A stretch of DNA of 64,000 bases. Source: Aeromonas rivipollensis (lineage in GTDB: Bacteria; Pseudomonadota; Gammaproteobacteria; Enterobacterales; Aeromonadaceae). Position 1 is the stretch's first letter, and every line of letters begins with the position of its first letter. This document shows positions 1-9,805 of the stretch, piece after piece. Below the pieces are notes generated by a model that made no database searches, was not told the DNA's origin, and worked only from the letters and a program-made list of their open reading frames with translations. The stretch lies in contig NZ_CP149130.1 of assembly GCF_037811135.1 (NCBI RefSeq), positions 3,344,501 to 3,408,500 of the forward strand. Reading direction: 5' to 3'. Position numbers and translations under genes: made by a program.

Positions 1-2
1 CC

Positions 3-1796
3 TGGTGCTGGGCCAAGCTGGGGCGCCACCTGGTGCAGTACAGCCACTACATAGCCCCGCGCATCGGCAAGGTGACCCAGGACAAGTTCAGCCTCACCAG
101 CCGGCTGCTGGTGCGCTCCCTGCTCGCGGCCCTGCCGCTGCCCGCCATGGTGCTGATGATGCGCGGCCTGCTGGATGGCGCCTGGCAATACCCCTTCGCG
201 GTGGCCGTGGCCCGGGGCCTTGGCGAGATCTGGTTCCTGCTGCTGGCGCTGCTGGTCGCCCGCCATCTGACCCTGGAGAAGGGGATCCTCATCCTCCATT
301 TCCGTTGGCCAAAGGAGTCGGTGCAGCGGGTCTGGGGTCAGTTCCGCACCCTGCTGCTGGTGCTGATCCCCAGTTTCTTCGTGCAGGGCATGGCCAACAG
401 CTATCAGGAGCACGCCTTCTACGACTCCCTCGGCCGCCTCGCCTTCGTGGTCGGCGCCCTCTGGCTGCTGCTGTTCTTCGCCCGCCTCAACCGGGAGAAA
501 CTGCCCCTCACCTGGGGCCAGGCGGACATGACCAAGCCCCACCTGCTGCACCACTTCATCTGGAACAGCCTGATGCTGGCCCCCCTGCTGGCGGTGCTGG
601 GCTCCCTGTTTGGCTACTTCTATACCTCCCGCATCCTGCTGCGCCAGCTGGAGCTGAGCCTGCTGGCGGGGCTCGGCTGCCTGCTGGTCTACTATCTGGC
701 CCATCGCTGGATGCTGATCCAGCGCCGTCGCCTCGCCTTCGATCGCGCCAAGAGCAAGCGGGCCGAGATCCTGGCCCAGCGGGAGCGTGACGAGGACGAT
801 CTCAGCTCCGAGATCCCGGACGTGGTGGAGGAGCCCGAGCTGGATCTGGACACCATCAGCGCCCAGTCCCTCGGCCTGGTGCGCACCCTGCTGATGCTGG
901 GCTTCACCATGCTGGTGGTGGTGCAATGGTCGGATCTCAACTCGGCCTTCAGCTTCCTCAGCAGCATCGAGGTGTGGCAGGTGAGCAGCAAGGTGGCCGG
1001 CATAGAGCAGCTCTCCGCCATCACCTTGCAGGATCTGATGCTGACCGCCTTCGCCTTCATCCTGACCGTGGTCACTGCCCGCAACCTGCCGGGGCTGATG
1101 GAGCTCACCCTACTCCAGCACCTGAGTCTCTCCCCCGGCACCGGCTTCGCCCTGACCACGGTCAGCAAGTATCTGGTGATCCTCATCGGCGCCCTCACCG
1201 GCTTCTCCATGCTCGGTATCGACTGGTCCAAGACCCAGTGGCTGGTGGCGGCGCTCTCGGTGGGCCTGGGCTTCGGTCTGCAGGAGATCTTCGCGAACTT
1301 CGTCTCCGGCCTCATCATCCTGTTCGAGAAGCCGATCCGGCTCGGCGATACCGTCACCATTCGCGATCTGACCGGCACCGTCACCAAGATCAAGACCCGC
1401 GCCACCACTATCGTGGACTGGGACAGGAAGGAGATCATAGTCCCCAACAAGGCCTTCATCACCGAGCAGTTCATCAACTGGTCCCTGTCCGACGCCATCA
1501 CCCGGGTCAAGCTGCGCATCCGCATCGGCCTGACCCAGGAGCCCAAGCGGGTGCAGCAGTTGCTGGAGCAGTGCGTGCAGGAGTCCACCCTGGTGCTGGA
1601 TACCCCCACCCCCGAGGTGTTCCTGATCGAGTTCACCGACTCGGCCCTCATCTACGAGATCCGGCTCTATGTGAACAACATGGATCACCGGATGCCGATC
1701 ACTCATGAGGTCCACTCGCTGATCCTGGAGAAACTCAACCAGCTCGGCATGCCTCTGCCCCACCAGCAGATCGATATCAGGATGAGTCGGGGATGA
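3..1796 (+). CDS. mscM: Mechanosensitive channel, MscM/MscK (KefA) family, 5' truncated by window edge
   Basis: The reading frame is open at the left edge, so the 597 visible residues are the C-terminal part of a larger inner-membrane protein (family members are about 1,100 residues). Many hydrophobic helices precede a MscS core: a glycine/alanine-rich pore helix (VGLGFGLQEIFANFVSGL), then the conserved beta domain (EKPIRLGDTVTI, then VPNKAFI) and a soluble C-terminal cage. Such channels open on hypo-osmotic shock and release solutes. MscM and MscK share this architecture and cannot be separated without the missing N-terminus, so the symbol is tentative. It is followed by ugpQ on the same strand after about 100 bases. 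Confidence 0.85.
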   Translation, partial: WCWAKLGRHLVQYSHYIAPRIGKVTQDKFSLTSRLLVRSLLAALPLPAMVLMMRGLLDGAWQYPFAVAVARGLGEIWFLLLALLVARHLTLEKGILILHFRWPKESVQRVWGQFRTLLLVLIPSFFVQGMANSYQEHAFYDSLGRLAFVVGALWLLLFFARLNREKLPLTWGQADMTKPHLLHHFIWNSLMLAPLLAVLGSLFGYFYTSRILLRQLELSLLAGLGCLLVYYLAHRWMLIQRRRLAFDRAKSKRAEILAQRERDEDDLSSEIPDVVEEPELDLDTISAQSLGLVRTLLMLGFTMLVVVQWSDLNSAFSFLSSIEVWQVSSKVAGIEQLSAITLQDLMLTAFAFILTVVTARNLPGLMELTLLQHLSLSPGTGFALTTVSKYLVILIGALTGFSMLGIDWSKTQWLVAALSVGLGFGLQEIFANFVSGLIILFEKPIRLGDTVTIRDLTGTVTKIKTRATTIVDWDRKEIIVPNKAFITEQFINWSLSDAITRVKLRIRIGLTQEPKRVQQLLEQCVQESTLVLDTPTPEVFLIEFTDSALIYEIRLYVNNMDHRMPITHEVHSLILEKLNQLGMPLPHQQIDIRMSRG

Positions 1797-1825
1797 TATG
1801 GATAGCGGTGTAATTCACGTTGTTC

Positions 1826-1876
1826 ATCGCACCCTGCGGGGCTGGTAGGGTGTAACAAGCGCAGCGCCGTGCACCA
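1826..1876. repeat. Possible dispersed intergenic palindrome-type repeat
   Basis: The short space before ugpQ holds a segment reading GGTAGGGTGTAACAAGCGCA (1845-1864), with a partly complementary GCACC/GTGCACC on either side. Its wording resembles a dispersed intergenic repeat seen in many gammaproteobacteria (GTAGGGTGC..AATAAGCG..). Only one copy is in the window, so its repeat nature rests on memory and not on the sequence here. It is followed by several CACCAA units just before the ugpQ ribosome binding site. Confidence 0.3.
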
Positions 1877-1904
1877 ACACCAACACCAACAACAGGAGCC
1901 AATC

Positions 1905-2582
1905 ATGCAGATCATTGCCCATCGCGGTGCCAGCAAGCTGGCGCCGGAGAACACCCTCAAGGCGATGGAGATAGCCATCGCACTCGGAGTCGGCGCCATC
2001 GAGCTCGACGTGCAGCAGGCAGACGGCGAGCTCTGGGTCTTCCACGACCGGCGGCTGGAGCGTTGCACCGACGGCCACGGGGTGCTGACCGAGCAGTCCC
2101 GGGACTATCTGGCGAGCCTGGATGCGGGGGACGGGGAGCAGATCCCGACCCTGTGGCAGGTGATGATGCTGGTGGCGGGGCGCTGCGAGCTGCACATAGA
2201 GCTCAAGGGGGCGCACACTGCCGAGCCGGTGGCAGCCCTGACCCTCCGCGCCGAGGCGGAGCTTGGCTTCACCCCGGCCCAGTGGGTCGTCTCCTCCTTT
2301 CACCATCCCGAGCTGGCGCACTTCAAGGCATTGCGGCCAGAGATCCGGCTTGGCGCCCTGACCGCCAGCCTGCCGCTGCACGGTGCCCGTTTCGCCGAAG
2401 AGCTGGGAGCCTGGTCCCTGAATTGCGACGTGGATTTTGTCGACGCCGGGCTGGTGGAGGATGCCCATCGCCGTGGGCTCAAGATCCTGGTCTACACGGT
2501 CGACGAGGTGAGTGATGGGGATGCATTGGCGGCCATGGGTGTCGATGGCATCTTCACCAACCGACCAGATCGATTCAGCTGA
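1905..2582 (+). CDS. ugpQ: Glycerophosphodiester phosphodiesterase
   Basis: A 225-residue cytosolic GDPD enzyme that hydrolyses glycerophosphodiesters (from phospholipid turnover) to glycerol-3-phosphate and the free alcohol. The N-terminus carries the catalytic HRG motif (IAHRGAS) followed by APENT and the ELDVQ metal-binding acidic pair; FHD and a late IELK strand complete the TIM-barrel signature. The ATG at 1905 is preceded by AGGAG at the right distance. An in-frame GTG at 1869 would add only a low-complexity HQHQHQ stretch from the CACCAA repeats and is less likely. There is no signal peptide, which fits UgpQ and not periplasmic GlpQ. Confidence 0.9.
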   Translation: MQIIAHRGASKLAPENTLKAMEIAIALGVGAIELDVQQADGELWVFHDRRLERCTDGHGVLTEQSRDYLASLDAGDGEQIPTLWQVMMLVAGRCELHIELKGAHTAEPVAALTLRAEAELGFTPAQWVVSSFHHPELAHFKALRPEIRLGALTASLPLHGARFAEELGAWSLNCDVDFVDAGLVEDAHRRGLKILVYTVDEVSDGDALAAMGVDGIFTNRPDRFS

Positions 2583-2648
2583 GTATCGGCGCGCCCTGGC
2601 GGCCCATCAGGAGGTGAAAAAAGATCGAAAATTTCCTGTGCACCGGGA

Positions 2649-2674
2649 TACATAAAGTCCACTTTCAGCCGATA
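2649..2674 (+). promoter_or_regulatory. Likely sigma-28 (FliA) promoter for the chemoreceptor
   Basis: GCCGATAC at 2667-2674 matches the flagellar sigma-28 -10 element (GCCGATAA) at seven of eight bases. A TACA -35 element sits 15 bases upstream; an alternative TAAA is closer, with an 11-base spacer. It lies about 70 bases before a chemoreceptor gene, the typical target of this sigma factor. Confidence 0.5.
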
Positions 2675-2741
2675 CAGAGTTGGCTCATAACAATAACAAA
2701 CACCACACAGATCTCAGACCGACGCTCACAAGGATGTAAAC

Positions 2742-4619
2742 ATGAACCTATCCATCAAGAACAAGCTGGTCCTCGCCATCGGGGCCATTATCCTGGTCAT
2801 CTCCAGCCTGCAGGTCTGGTACAACACCACCCAGCTGCGCAGCGAAACCCAGCGGCTGATCTGGAGCTTCATCGACGACAGCTCCATCGCCAACGTCAAG
2901 GGCATCTCCCGCTGGCTCGATGCGCGCATCAACCTGGTCACCGCCACCAAGGAAGCCTTCACCAAGGAGGAGGAACCCCTCAGCCACCTGGCCCAGTCCA
3001 TGAACGCAGGCAACTTCGACCTCGTCTATGTGGGCACCAAGGATGGCCGGATGATCCAGAGCAAGCAGACCAATCTGCCCGCCGGCTATGATCCGCGCCA
3101 GCGTCCCTGGTACAAGGACGCCATGGCGGCCGGCAAACTCGCCATCACGGCCCCCTATGCCGATGCCGCCTCTGGCAACCTCATCATCACCATCGCCGAG
3201 CCCTTCAGCCGTGGCAACACCGACGGTGTCATCGCCGGTGACGTCTCCATCGACGGCCTGGTGCGCGACGTGCTGGCCATCAACTCGGAAGGCACCTACG
3301 CCATACTGGTGGACAGCAACGGCACCATCATAGCCCACCCGGACAAGGCGCTGACCCTCAAGCCCGCCACCGCCCTCTCCCCCGAGCTGACGGCGGCCAA
3401 GGTCAACGAACTGGCCCATGACAACACCATCTCCGAGATGGATATCAGCGGCAAGGCCAGCGTGTTCGACCTCACCGAGATCCCCAACACCAACTGGTAT
3501 TTCGGCATAGTGGTGGACAAGGCGGTCGCCTACCAGTCTGTCTCCCGCATGGTCACTTCCGCCCTGCTGCAAGGTCTGCTGACCATCCTCATAGTGGCGG
3601 GCTTCTCCTACGTGGCCATCAACAGCTCCCTGGCCCCGCTGAAGACCCTCGGCGAGGCGATTGCGGATCTCTCCCGCGGCAACGGCGATCTGACCCGCCG
3701 CATCAAGATCGAGCGGGAAGACGAAGTCGGCACCGTCGCCAAGCACGTCAACACCTTCATCGAACGCATCCACGTCATGGTGCAGGACATCTCCAACTCC
3801 TCCGGGCAGCTCAACCAGCAGGCCAGGTCCTCCCACGACATGGCGGAGAAATCCAACCAGGGTCTGGCGCGCCAGCAGAACGAGATCTCCCAGATAGCCA
3901 CAGCGGTGCACGAGATGTCCGCCACCGCCGTCGAGGTCGCCAGCAATGCCGAGCAGACCGCAGAGGCAGCCCGCAGCTCCTCCAGCAGTTGCGAGCACGG
4001 CAAGCAGGTGATCGCCCGCAACCAGCGCTCCATCACGGATCTCGCCACCCAGGTCAAGCAGGCCTCCGGCATCATTCAGGAGCTGGAGAAGAACGCCCAG
4101 GAGATCAACACCATCCTCTCCACCATCCAGGGCATCGCCGAGCAGACCAACCTGCTGGCGCTCAACGCCGCCATCGAGGCCGCCCGGGCCGGTGAGCAGG
4201 GTCGCGGCTTTGCCGTGGTCGCCGACGAGGTGCGGGTGCTGTCACAACGCACCCACAGCTCCACCGTCGAGATCCGCAGCATGATAGAGACGCTGCAGCG
4301 CAACACCCAGGGAGCCGTCAGCACCATGCACGAGGGCCAACTGCTGGCCCAGAACAGCGTGGAAGATGCGAACGATGCCACCCAGGCCCTGGAGCAGATC
4401 ACCACCTCCATCAACCAGATCTCCGACATGGCGACCCAGATATCCAGTGCCGCCGAGGAGCAACGGGCGGTGACCGACGAGGTCAGCCGCAATATCCAGG
4501 CGGTCAAGGACGTCTCGGACGAGCTGGCGGTGGATGCGGACAGCTCTCGCAATCTCTCGGCTCAACTTAAAAATATTTCAGGTGAGCTCAACAATCAGGT
4601 CGGCATGTTCCGCATCTGA
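2742..4619 (+). CDS. Methyl-accepting chemotaxis protein with dCache ligand domain
   Basis: A 625-residue transmembrane chemoreceptor. A TM helix at about residues 8-27 is followed by a periplasmic double-Cache domain, a second TM near 275-295, a HAMP domain and the long coiled-coil signalling domain with the invariant hairpin tip ([20 protein letters not shown]). The Cache domain carries Y116, R121, W123, Y124 and an Asp at 167, which matches the published amino-acid-binding dCache motif (Y-x4-R-x-W-Y ... D of PctA-like receptors). It is therefore predicted to sense amino acids directly and control CheA. It stands alone, with a sigma-28-like promoter upstream and a strong terminator downstream. 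The specific ligand cannot be read from sequence. Confidence 0.93.
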   Translation: MNLSIKNKLVLAIGAIILVISSLQVWYNTTQLRSETQRLIWSFIDDSSIANVKGISRWLDARINLVTATKEAFTKEEEPLSHLAQSMNAGNFDLVYVGTKDGRMIQSKQTNLPAGYDPRQRPWYKDAMAAGKLAITAPYADAASGNLIITIAEPFSRGNTDGVIAGDVSIDGLVRDVLAINSEGTYAILVDSNGTIIAHPDKALTLKPATALSPELTAAKVNELAHDNTISEMDISGKASVFDLTEIPNTNWYFGIVVDKAVAYQSVSRMVTSALLQGLLTILIVAGFSYVAINSSLAPLKTLGEAIADLSRGNGDLTRRIKIEREDEVGTVAKHVNTFIERIHVMVQDISNSSGQLNQQARSSHDMAEKSNQGLARQQNEISQIATAVHEMSATAVEVASNAEQTAEAARSSSSSCEHGKQVIARNQRSITDLATQVKQASGIIQELEKNAQEINTILSTIQGIAEQTNLLALNAAIEAARAGEQGRGFAVVADEVRVLSQRTHSSTVEIRSMIETLQRNTQGAVSTMHEGQLLAQNSVEDANDATQALEQITTSINQISDMATQISSAAEEQRAVTDEVSRNIQAVKDVSDELAVDADSSRNLSAQLKNISGELNNQVGMFRI

Positions 4620-4630
4620 TCGAGCCAATG

Positions 4631-4657
4631 AAAAGGGGCCGTCCAGGCCCCTTTTTT
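4631..4657 (+). terminator. Rho-independent terminator after the chemoreceptor gene
   Basis: A GGGGCC / GGCCCC hairpin with a 5-base loop is preceded by AAAA and followed by TTTTTT, 11 bases after the stop codon. Confidence 0.9.
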
Positions 4658-5057
4658 ATATAAACCCTTTTCGTTTCAATGGTTATAATTCCCCTTCGGC
4701 ACCGGACACTCTGTGATCCGCCTCTCCATTCGAGTATCCTTCTGACGCAGCTGATGCCTGCCCTGACTATATTCGCATTACTTTTTTCGATGTTTTTCGG
4801 CAGCCCCAAGGTGATAATAGTTATCACTAAACATTTCTGATAAAAAACTTAAAAACTTTAGGGGTAATACCTAAAAAGAGAGGCATTTCTCATTTTTTTG
4901 AAAGAAAACTACGTACAATCTTGGGGTTAAAATCACCAGAGTAGCGAGTACGGCTGATCCAGATCACTGATGGATGGCGATAATGACGGCATTTTCATCC
5001 AAGGAATGGGGTGGTTGTAATAAAAACCACCGTTGCCAAGCACTAAAACAAAGCAGT
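4658..5057. other. Intergenic region upstream of frdA, no gene seen
   Basis: About 475 bases separate the chemoreceptor from frdA. The stretch is clearly AT-richer than its surroundings, especially at 4830-4930, and has no credible reading frame. It probably holds the frd promoter region; the FNR site listed separately is at its downstream end. Confidence 0.6.
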
Positions 5058-5071
5058 TTGACTTGCATCAA
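5058..5071 (+). promoter_or_regulatory. FNR binding site of the fumarate reductase operon
   Basis: TTGACTTGCATCAA matches the FNR consensus TTGAT-N4-ATCAA at nine of ten positions. It sits about 62-75 bases before the frdA start, where an activating site would be expected for an anaerobically induced respiratory operon. Confidence 0.8.
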
Positions 5072-5132
5072 GCCTGAATTTTTTTCATAGAGCAAAATCG
5101 TGCCCAGCAAATCTATCCCTAAGGAGGCAGAT

Positions 5133-6917
5133 GTGGATATTATCAAGACCGATGTTGCCATCATCGGTGCCGGTGGCGGTGGCCTGCGTGCCGCAATCGC
5201 CATTGCAGAAGCCCACCCGGAGCTGGAAATCGCCCTGATTTCCAAGGTCTATCCGATGCGCAGCCACACAGTGGCCGCCGAAGGTGGCGCCGCAGGCGTC
5301 GTCCGTGATGACGACTCCCTCGAAAACCACTTCAACGACACCGTCTCCGGTGGCGACTGGTTGTGTGAGCAGGACGTGGTCGAGTACTTCGTCAACAACG
5401 CCACCAACGAGATGATCCAGCTGGAGCACTGGGGTTGCCCCTGGAGCCGCAAGCCGGACGGCAAGGCCAACGTCCGCCGTTTCGGCGGGATGAAGATCCC
5501 GCGCACCTGGTTCGCCGCAGACAAGTCCGGTTTCCACATTCTGCACACCCTGTTCCAGACCTCCATCAAGTACCCGACCATCAAGCGCTATGACGAGCAC
5601 TTCTGTCTGGATCTCATCGTGGAAGATGGCCGCGTCCAGGGCGTACTGACCTTCGACATCCAGAACGGCATCACCCGTTTCATCCAGGCCAAATCAGTGG
5701 TGCTGGCCACCGGCGGTGCCGGTCGCGTGTACCGCTACAACACCAACGGCGGCATCGTCACCGGCGACGGCATGGCGCTGGCCTACCGTCACGGCGTGCC
5801 GCTGCGTGACATGGAGTTCGTCCAGTATCACCCGACCGGTCTGCCGGGCACCGGCATACTGATGACCGAAGGTTGTCGTGGCGAAGGTGGCATCCTGCTC
5901 AACAAGGATGGCTACCGCTACCTGCAAGACTACGGTCTGGGCCCGGAAACCCCGGTCGGCCAGCCGAAGAACAAGCACATGGAGCTGGGTCCCCGTGACC
6001 GTCTCTCCCAGGCATTCTGGCAAGAGCAGCAGAAAGGCCGCGTGATCCAGGGCCCCATGGGCGACGTGGTTCACCTCGACCTGCGCCACCTCGGCGAGAA
6101 GTACCTGAAGGAGCGTCTGCCCTTCATCTGCGAACTGGCCAAGGCCTACGTGGGTGTGGATCCGGTCAAGGAGCCGATCCCGGTCCGTCCGACTGCCCAC
6201 TACACCATGGGCGGCATCGAGACTGACGGCAAATGCGCCACCCGCATGCCCGGCCTCTACGCCGCTGGCGAGTGCGCCTCCGTCGGTCTGCACGGCGCCA
6301 ACCGTCTGGGTTCCAACTCCCTGTCCGAGATTGTGGTCTTCGGCAAGGTGGCCGGTGAGCAGGCAGCCGAATTCGCGGCGACCCAGCAGCACGGCAACAC
6401 CGAAGCACTGGCTGCCAAGGCAGAGGCACTGATCAAACAGCACCTCTCCCTGCTCGACATCGACGGCACCGAAAACCCGGCGGATATCCGCAACGAACTG
6501 GGCATGTCCATGGAAGCCGGCGTCGGTATCTACCGTACCGAAGAGCTGATGCAGGGCACCATCGACAAGATCAACGAGCTGAAGGCCCGTTACAAGAAGG
6601 TCAAGATCAACGACAAGTCCTCTGTCTTCAACACCGACCTGCTGTACGCCATCGAACTGGGCTACATGCTGGACGTGGCCGAAGCCATGGCCCATTCCGC
6701 CATCAACCGCAAAGAGTCTCGTGGCTCCCACCAGCGTCTGGACGGTTACGAAGAGCGGGATGACGTGAACTACCTCAAGCACTCCCTCTCCTTCTACAAC
6801 CAGGAAGGCGCCCCGACCATCGATTACTCCGATGTGAAGATCACTAAATCCCAACCGGCAAAACGTGTGTACGGTTCCGAGGGTGAGAAACAAGACGAGG
6901 CTAAGAAGAATGGCTGA
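5133..6917 (+). CDS. frdA: Fumarate reductase flavoprotein subunit
   Basis: The 594-residue catalytic subunit of menaquinol:fumarate oxidoreductase, which reduces fumarate to succinate in anaerobic respiration on the cytoplasmic face of the membrane. Visible are the GAGGGGLRA dinucleotide fold, the [11 protein letters not shown] segment whose His carries covalent FAD, the substrate-site HPTG and [10 protein letters not shown], and [15 protein letters not shown]. The GTG at 5133 is chosen because AAGGAGG lies six bases before it; the ATG two bases earlier is out of frame. It is the first gene of frdABCD and overlaps frdB by 8 bases. The FNR site upstream indicates anaerobic activation. Confidence 0.98.
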   Translation: MDIIKTDVAIIGAGGGGLRAAIAIAEAHPELEIALISKVYPMRSHTVAAEGGAAGVVRDDDSLENHFNDTVSGGDWLCEQDVVEYFVNNATNEMIQLEHWGCPWSRKPDGKANVRRFGGMKIPRTWFAADKSGFHILHTLFQTSIKYPTIKRYDEHFCLDLIVEDGRVQGVLTFDIQNGITRFIQAKSVVLATGGAGRVYRYNTNGGIVTGDGMALAYRHGVPLRDMEFVQYHPTGLPGTGILMTEGCRGEGGILLNKDGYRYLQDYGLGPETPVGQPKNKHMELGPRDRLSQAFWQEQQKGRVIQGPMGDVVHLDLRHLGEKYLKERLPFICELAKAYVGVDPVKEPIPVRPTAHYTMGGIETDGKCATRMPGLYAAGECASVGLHGANRLGSNSLSEIVVFGKVAGEQAAEFAATQQHGNTEALAAKAEALIKQHLSLLDIDGTENPADIRNELGMSMEAGVGIYRTEELMQGTIDKINELKARYKKVKINDKSSVFNTDLLYAIELGYMLDVAEAMAHSAINRKESRGSHQRLDGYEERDDVNYLKHSLSFYNQEGAPTIDYSDVKITKSQPAKRVYGSEGEKQDEAKKNG

Positions 6918-7644
6918 GATGATCGAAATTGAAATCCTGCGCTACCGTCCCGAGCAGGATAACGAGCCCTGGATGCAGACCTTCCAGGTGCCTTACCTGA
7001 AAGAGATGTCCCTGCTGGATGCCCTGCAATACATCAAGGATCAGCTGGACTCCACCCTGAGCTTCCGCTGGTCCTGCCGGATGGCGATCTGCGGCTCCTG
7101 CGGCATGATGGTCAACGGCATTCCGAAACTCGGCTGCAAGACCTTCCTGCGGGACTACCTGCCGGGCAAGATGACCATAGAGCCCCTTAACAACTTCCCG
7201 ATCGAACGCGACCTGGTGGTCGACATGTCCGATTTCATCGAGAAGCTGGAGAGCATCAAGCCCTACATCATCCCGTCCGAGCCGCGCAGCCTGTGCGACG
7301 GCGAGTACACCCAGACCCCGGCTGACATGGCGAAGTATCACCAGTTCTCCATGTGCATCAACTGTGGCCTGTGCTACGCCGCCTGCCCGCAGTATGGCAT
7401 CAACAAGAAGTTCACCGGTCCCGCAGCCCTGGCGCTGGCTTATCGCTACAACGCCGACAACCGCGACAGCGCGTCCAAGGAGCGGATGAAGATCATCAGC
7501 CAGGACGAAGGCGTCTGGGGTTGTACCTTCGTGGGCTATTGCTCCGAGGTGTGCCCGAAAGGCGTGGACCCGGCCGCCGCCATCCAGCTTGGCAAGGTCG
7601 AGAGCGCCAAGGACTACATGATCGCCATGTTCAAGCCGGATTGA
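6910..7644 (+). CDS. frdB: Fumarate reductase iron-sulfur subunit
   Basis: A 244-residue electron-transfer subunit linking the quinol site in FrdC/FrdD to the flavin in FrdA. The plant-ferredoxin-like N-terminal half holds the 2Fe-2S cysteines ([10 protein letters not shown], then LGCKTF). The C-terminal half has the 4Fe-4S and 3Fe-4S ligands ([12 protein letters not shown], then [17 protein letters not shown]). The ATG at 6910 lies within the end of frdA, an 8-base overlap typical of translational coupling. Confidence 0.98.
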   Translation: MAEMIEIEILRYRPEQDNEPWMQTFQVPYLKEMSLLDALQYIKDQLDSTLSFRWSCRMAICGSCGMMVNGIPKLGCKTFLRDYLPGKMTIEPLNNFPIERDLVVDMSDFIEKLESIKPYIIPSEPRSLCDGEYTQTPADMAKYHQFSMCINCGLCYAACPQYGINKKFTGPAALALAYRYNADNRDSASKERMKIISQDEGVWGCTFVGYCSEVCPKGVDPAAAIQLGKVESAKDYMIAMFKPD

Positions 7645-7660
7645 GACCAGGAGTGAGACC

Positions 7661-8059
7661 ATGAACAACACCCAAAGCAAACGTAAGCCCTACGTGCGCG
7701 AGATGAAGAAAGACTGGTGGCTGAAGAATGCCTTCTACACCGGTTACATGATCCGCGAAGGCACCAGCATCTTCGTCTCCATCTATGCCGTGGTGCTGAT
7801 GTGGGGTCTGATGCGTCTGGTACAGGGTCAGGAGGCGTTCAACGGCTGGCTGGAATCCCTGCAGAGCCCCGTCGCCATCCTGTTCCACGTCATCGCCCTG
7901 GCCGCCTGCCTGTTCCACGCCAAGACCTGGTTCGCACTGGCCCCCAAGGCCATGCGCATCTTCCGTGGCGAAGACCTGGTGCCGGAGAAGCCGATCGTCA
8001 TCGCTCAATATGTGGCGCTGGCGGCGGTATCCCTGCTGATCCTGATCATCGTGGCTTGA
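7661..8059 (+). CDS. frdC: Fumarate reductase membrane subunit C
   Basis: A 132-residue membrane anchor with three hydrophobic helices. With FrdD it binds menaquinol and holds FrdAB at the membrane. The N-terminal KRKPYVREMK and WWLKNAFY are family hallmarks, as is a His (LFHAKTW) near the quinone pocket. It begins 16 bases after frdB with a GGAG ribosome binding site and is followed eight bases later by frdD. Confidence 0.97.
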   Translation: MNNTQSKRKPYVREMKKDWWLKNAFYTGYMIREGTSIFVSIYAVVLMWGLMRLVQGQEAFNGWLESLQSPVAILFHVIALAACLFHAKTWFALAPKAMRIFRGEDLVPEKPIVIAQYVALAAVSLLILIIVA

Positions 8060-8067
8060 GGAGATTA

Positions 8068-8427
8068 ATGATGAGACGTTCTGACGAACCCATTTACTGG
8101 GGACTCTTTGGTGCCGGTGGCATGGTGGTTGCCATGCTGCTGCCGGTGATTGTCCTCATTACCGGTCTGCTGGTGCCCATGGGCATCATGGACGTGGAGA
8201 CCATGAGCTACGAGCGCGTGCTCGCCTTCGCCAGCTCCTGGTGGGGTGCCTGCATACTGCTGGTCATCATCGCCCTGCCGATCTGGCACGGCATGCACCG
8301 CATCTATCATGGCCTGCATGACCTTGGGATCCACACCACCAAGCTGCACCACTATGTGTTCTATGGCTTCGCCTTCCTGGTGTCCGCCATCACAGTCGGT
8401 CTGCTGATGGTGCTGGTACTCCAGTAA
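8068..8427 (+). CDS. frdD: Fumarate reductase membrane subunit D
   Basis: A 119-residue hydrophobic anchor, the same length as the E. coli protein, starting with the conserved RSDEPIYWGLFGAGG segment and with a HRIYHGLHD motif in the second half. Two adjacent ATG codons (8068 and 8071) both follow GAGGAG; 8071 has slightly better spacing, and the difference is a single Met. It is the last gene of the operon, with a terminator 27 bases after the stop. Confidence 0.97.
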   Translation: MMRRSDEPIYWGLFGAGGMVVAMLLPVIVLITGLLVPMGIMDVETMSYERVLAFASSWWGACILLVIIALPIWHGMHRIYHGLHDLGIHTTKLHHYVFYGFAFLVSAITVGLLMVLVLQ

Positions 8428-8453
8428 TCCTTAGGTTGCCAGCAACAGATGAT

Positions 8454-8479
8454 AAAACCGGGCCCAGTGCCCGGTTTTT
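8454..8479 (+). terminator. Terminator of the frdABCD operon, bidirectional
   Basis: A CCGGGC / GCCCGG hairpin flanked by AAAA and TTTTT between two convergent genes (frdD and the minus-strand ycaQ), able to stop transcription from both sides. Confidence 0.9.
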
Positions 8480-8504
8480 GTTTGGCTGTCGTTTAGTCTG
8501 CGGG

Positions 8505-9731
8505 CTAAGGACGCAGCGCTGGCTCCGGCCACAGGGCCTGCAGGGGCGCCGGCATGGCGCCGAGGCGAAGCAGCGGGGTCTGGTGCCAATCGGCCAGTTT
8601 TTGCAGCGCCTTCTCCAGATCCTGCGCCAGGCTGGCGCTCACCCTGACCCCATCCTCCAGATAGAGGCTCTTGACCTCGAACACCCCCTCCTTGCGATGA
8701 GCCTTGGCGTCCATCCTGCCCACCAGCTGGCCCCGGCGCAGCAACGGCAGCACGAAGTAGCCGTACTGGCGCTTGGGAGCCGGGGTGTAGCACTCGATGC
8801 GGTAGTCAAAGCCAAAGAGCTCGCTGGCCCGCTTGCGATCCCACACCAGGGGATCGAAGGGCGAGAGCACGGCGGTGTGGGTCGCCTTGAGACTGCCAGC
8901 CTGGGCCCGGGCCAGCTCATCGGAGAGCGATGCGTGCACGAAGGCGCCGTGCTGCCAGCCCTCCACCCGCACCGGCAACAGCTCCCCCTCATCCGCCAGC
9001 TGATGGAGCTGGGCGTCGTATTTGCCGCGCCGCAGGCGGTAGTAATCCGCCACCCAGCCGGTCTTGACCAGCCCCAGCGCCCGGCAGCTGGCGCGCACCA
9101 TGTCCCGCTGGGCGAGCTCAGGGCTCGGCAGATCCCGCCCGTCGTCCCACTCGGGCATGACCCGCTCGGCGAGATCGTAGACCCGCTGGAAGTTGCTCCG
9201 CTCGCGCACCATCAGGCGCCCTGCGGTGAACAGCACCTCCAGGTGGCGCTTCTCGGGCTTCCAGTCCCACCAGCCGTTGCCCTTGCCCTCCTTGCGCTCA
9301 AAATCGGCGGCCCGCACCGGGCCATCCCGGCGAATCCGCTCAACTATCTGCTCTATCTCGCCGCCGTGGGTCTTGAGCCACTGGGCGGAGAACTTCCAGC
9401 CCATGGCGGCGGGATCCAGCATGCGATGGCGCAGCAACCGGTAATCCTCGCGAGGGACGAAGCAGGCCTCGTGGGCCCAGTATTCGAAGAGATTGCCCTC
9501 GGCCAGCAACTGCTCCAGCCAGCGCGGATCGTAGTGGCCGAGCCGGCTGAACAGCACCAGATAGGGGCTGCGGGCCACCACCGAGATGGTGTCTATCTGC
9601 AGCAGCGCCATGCGCCTTATGCAGGCCAGCAGATCGGAGGGAGAAGCCTTGGCGCGGCGCGGGGTCAGCAACCCCTGGGCGGCGAGTTGCAGGTGGCGGG
9701 CGTCTTGCAATGACAAATGGGGGATCGACAT
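8505..9731 (-). CDS. ycaQ: YcaQ/AlkX-type winged-helix DNA glycosylase
   Basis: A 408-residue HTH_42 family protein. E. coli YcaQ (AlkX) unhooks alkylated bases and DNA interstrand crosslinks. The catalytic Q-hydrophobic-D motif is seen as LQIDTIS near residue 45, as in AlkX and unlike the QxQ of AlkZ. Also present are a winged-helix repeat and the conserved C-terminal FDPLVWDR with a QYGYFVLPLL strand. No signal peptide or membrane helix is present. It lies 74 bases downstream of the methyltransferase gene on the same strand and may be co-transcribed with it. Confidence 0.9.
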   Translation of the reverse strand: MSIPHLSLQDARHLQLAAQGLLTPRRAKASPSDLLACIRRMALLQIDTISVVARSPYLVLFSRLGHYDPRWLEQLLAEGNLFEYWAHEACFVPREDYRLLRHRMLDPAAMGWKFSAQWLKTHGGEIEQIVERIRRDGPVRAADFERKEGKGNGWWDWKPEKRHLEVLFTAGRLMVRERSNFQRVYDLAERVMPEWDDGRDLPSPELAQRDMVRASCRALGLVKTGWVADYYRLRRGKYDAQLHQLADEGELLPVRVEGWQHGAFVHASLSDELARAQAGSLKATHTAVLSPFDPLVWDRKRASELFGFDYRIECYTPAPKRQYGYFVLPLLRRGQLVGRMDAKAHRKEGVFEVKSLYLEDGVRVSASLAQDLEKALQKLADWHQTPLLRLGAMPAPLQALWPEPALRP

Positions 9732-9805
9732 GGAAATAGGGGCATCCGTTCCTGGGTATCAGGCCACCAGCATGCCCAACTCATGGCCAAATGAAAACGC
9801 CCGTC

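Noticed and set aside
2652..2674. TAAA at 2653 as the -35 element of the chemoreceptor promoter
   Set aside because: Spacing to GCCGATAC is 11 bases, shorter than the usual 15; the TACA four bases upstream fits the spacing better, though with one mismatch.
5131..5133. ATG at 5131 as the frdA start
   Set aside because: It is out of frame with FrdA; the GTG two bases later is in frame with AAGGAGG at correct spacing.
5694..6893. A 399-codon minus-strand frame opposite frdA
   Set aside because: Complement of a highly expressed gene; no motif or start signal.
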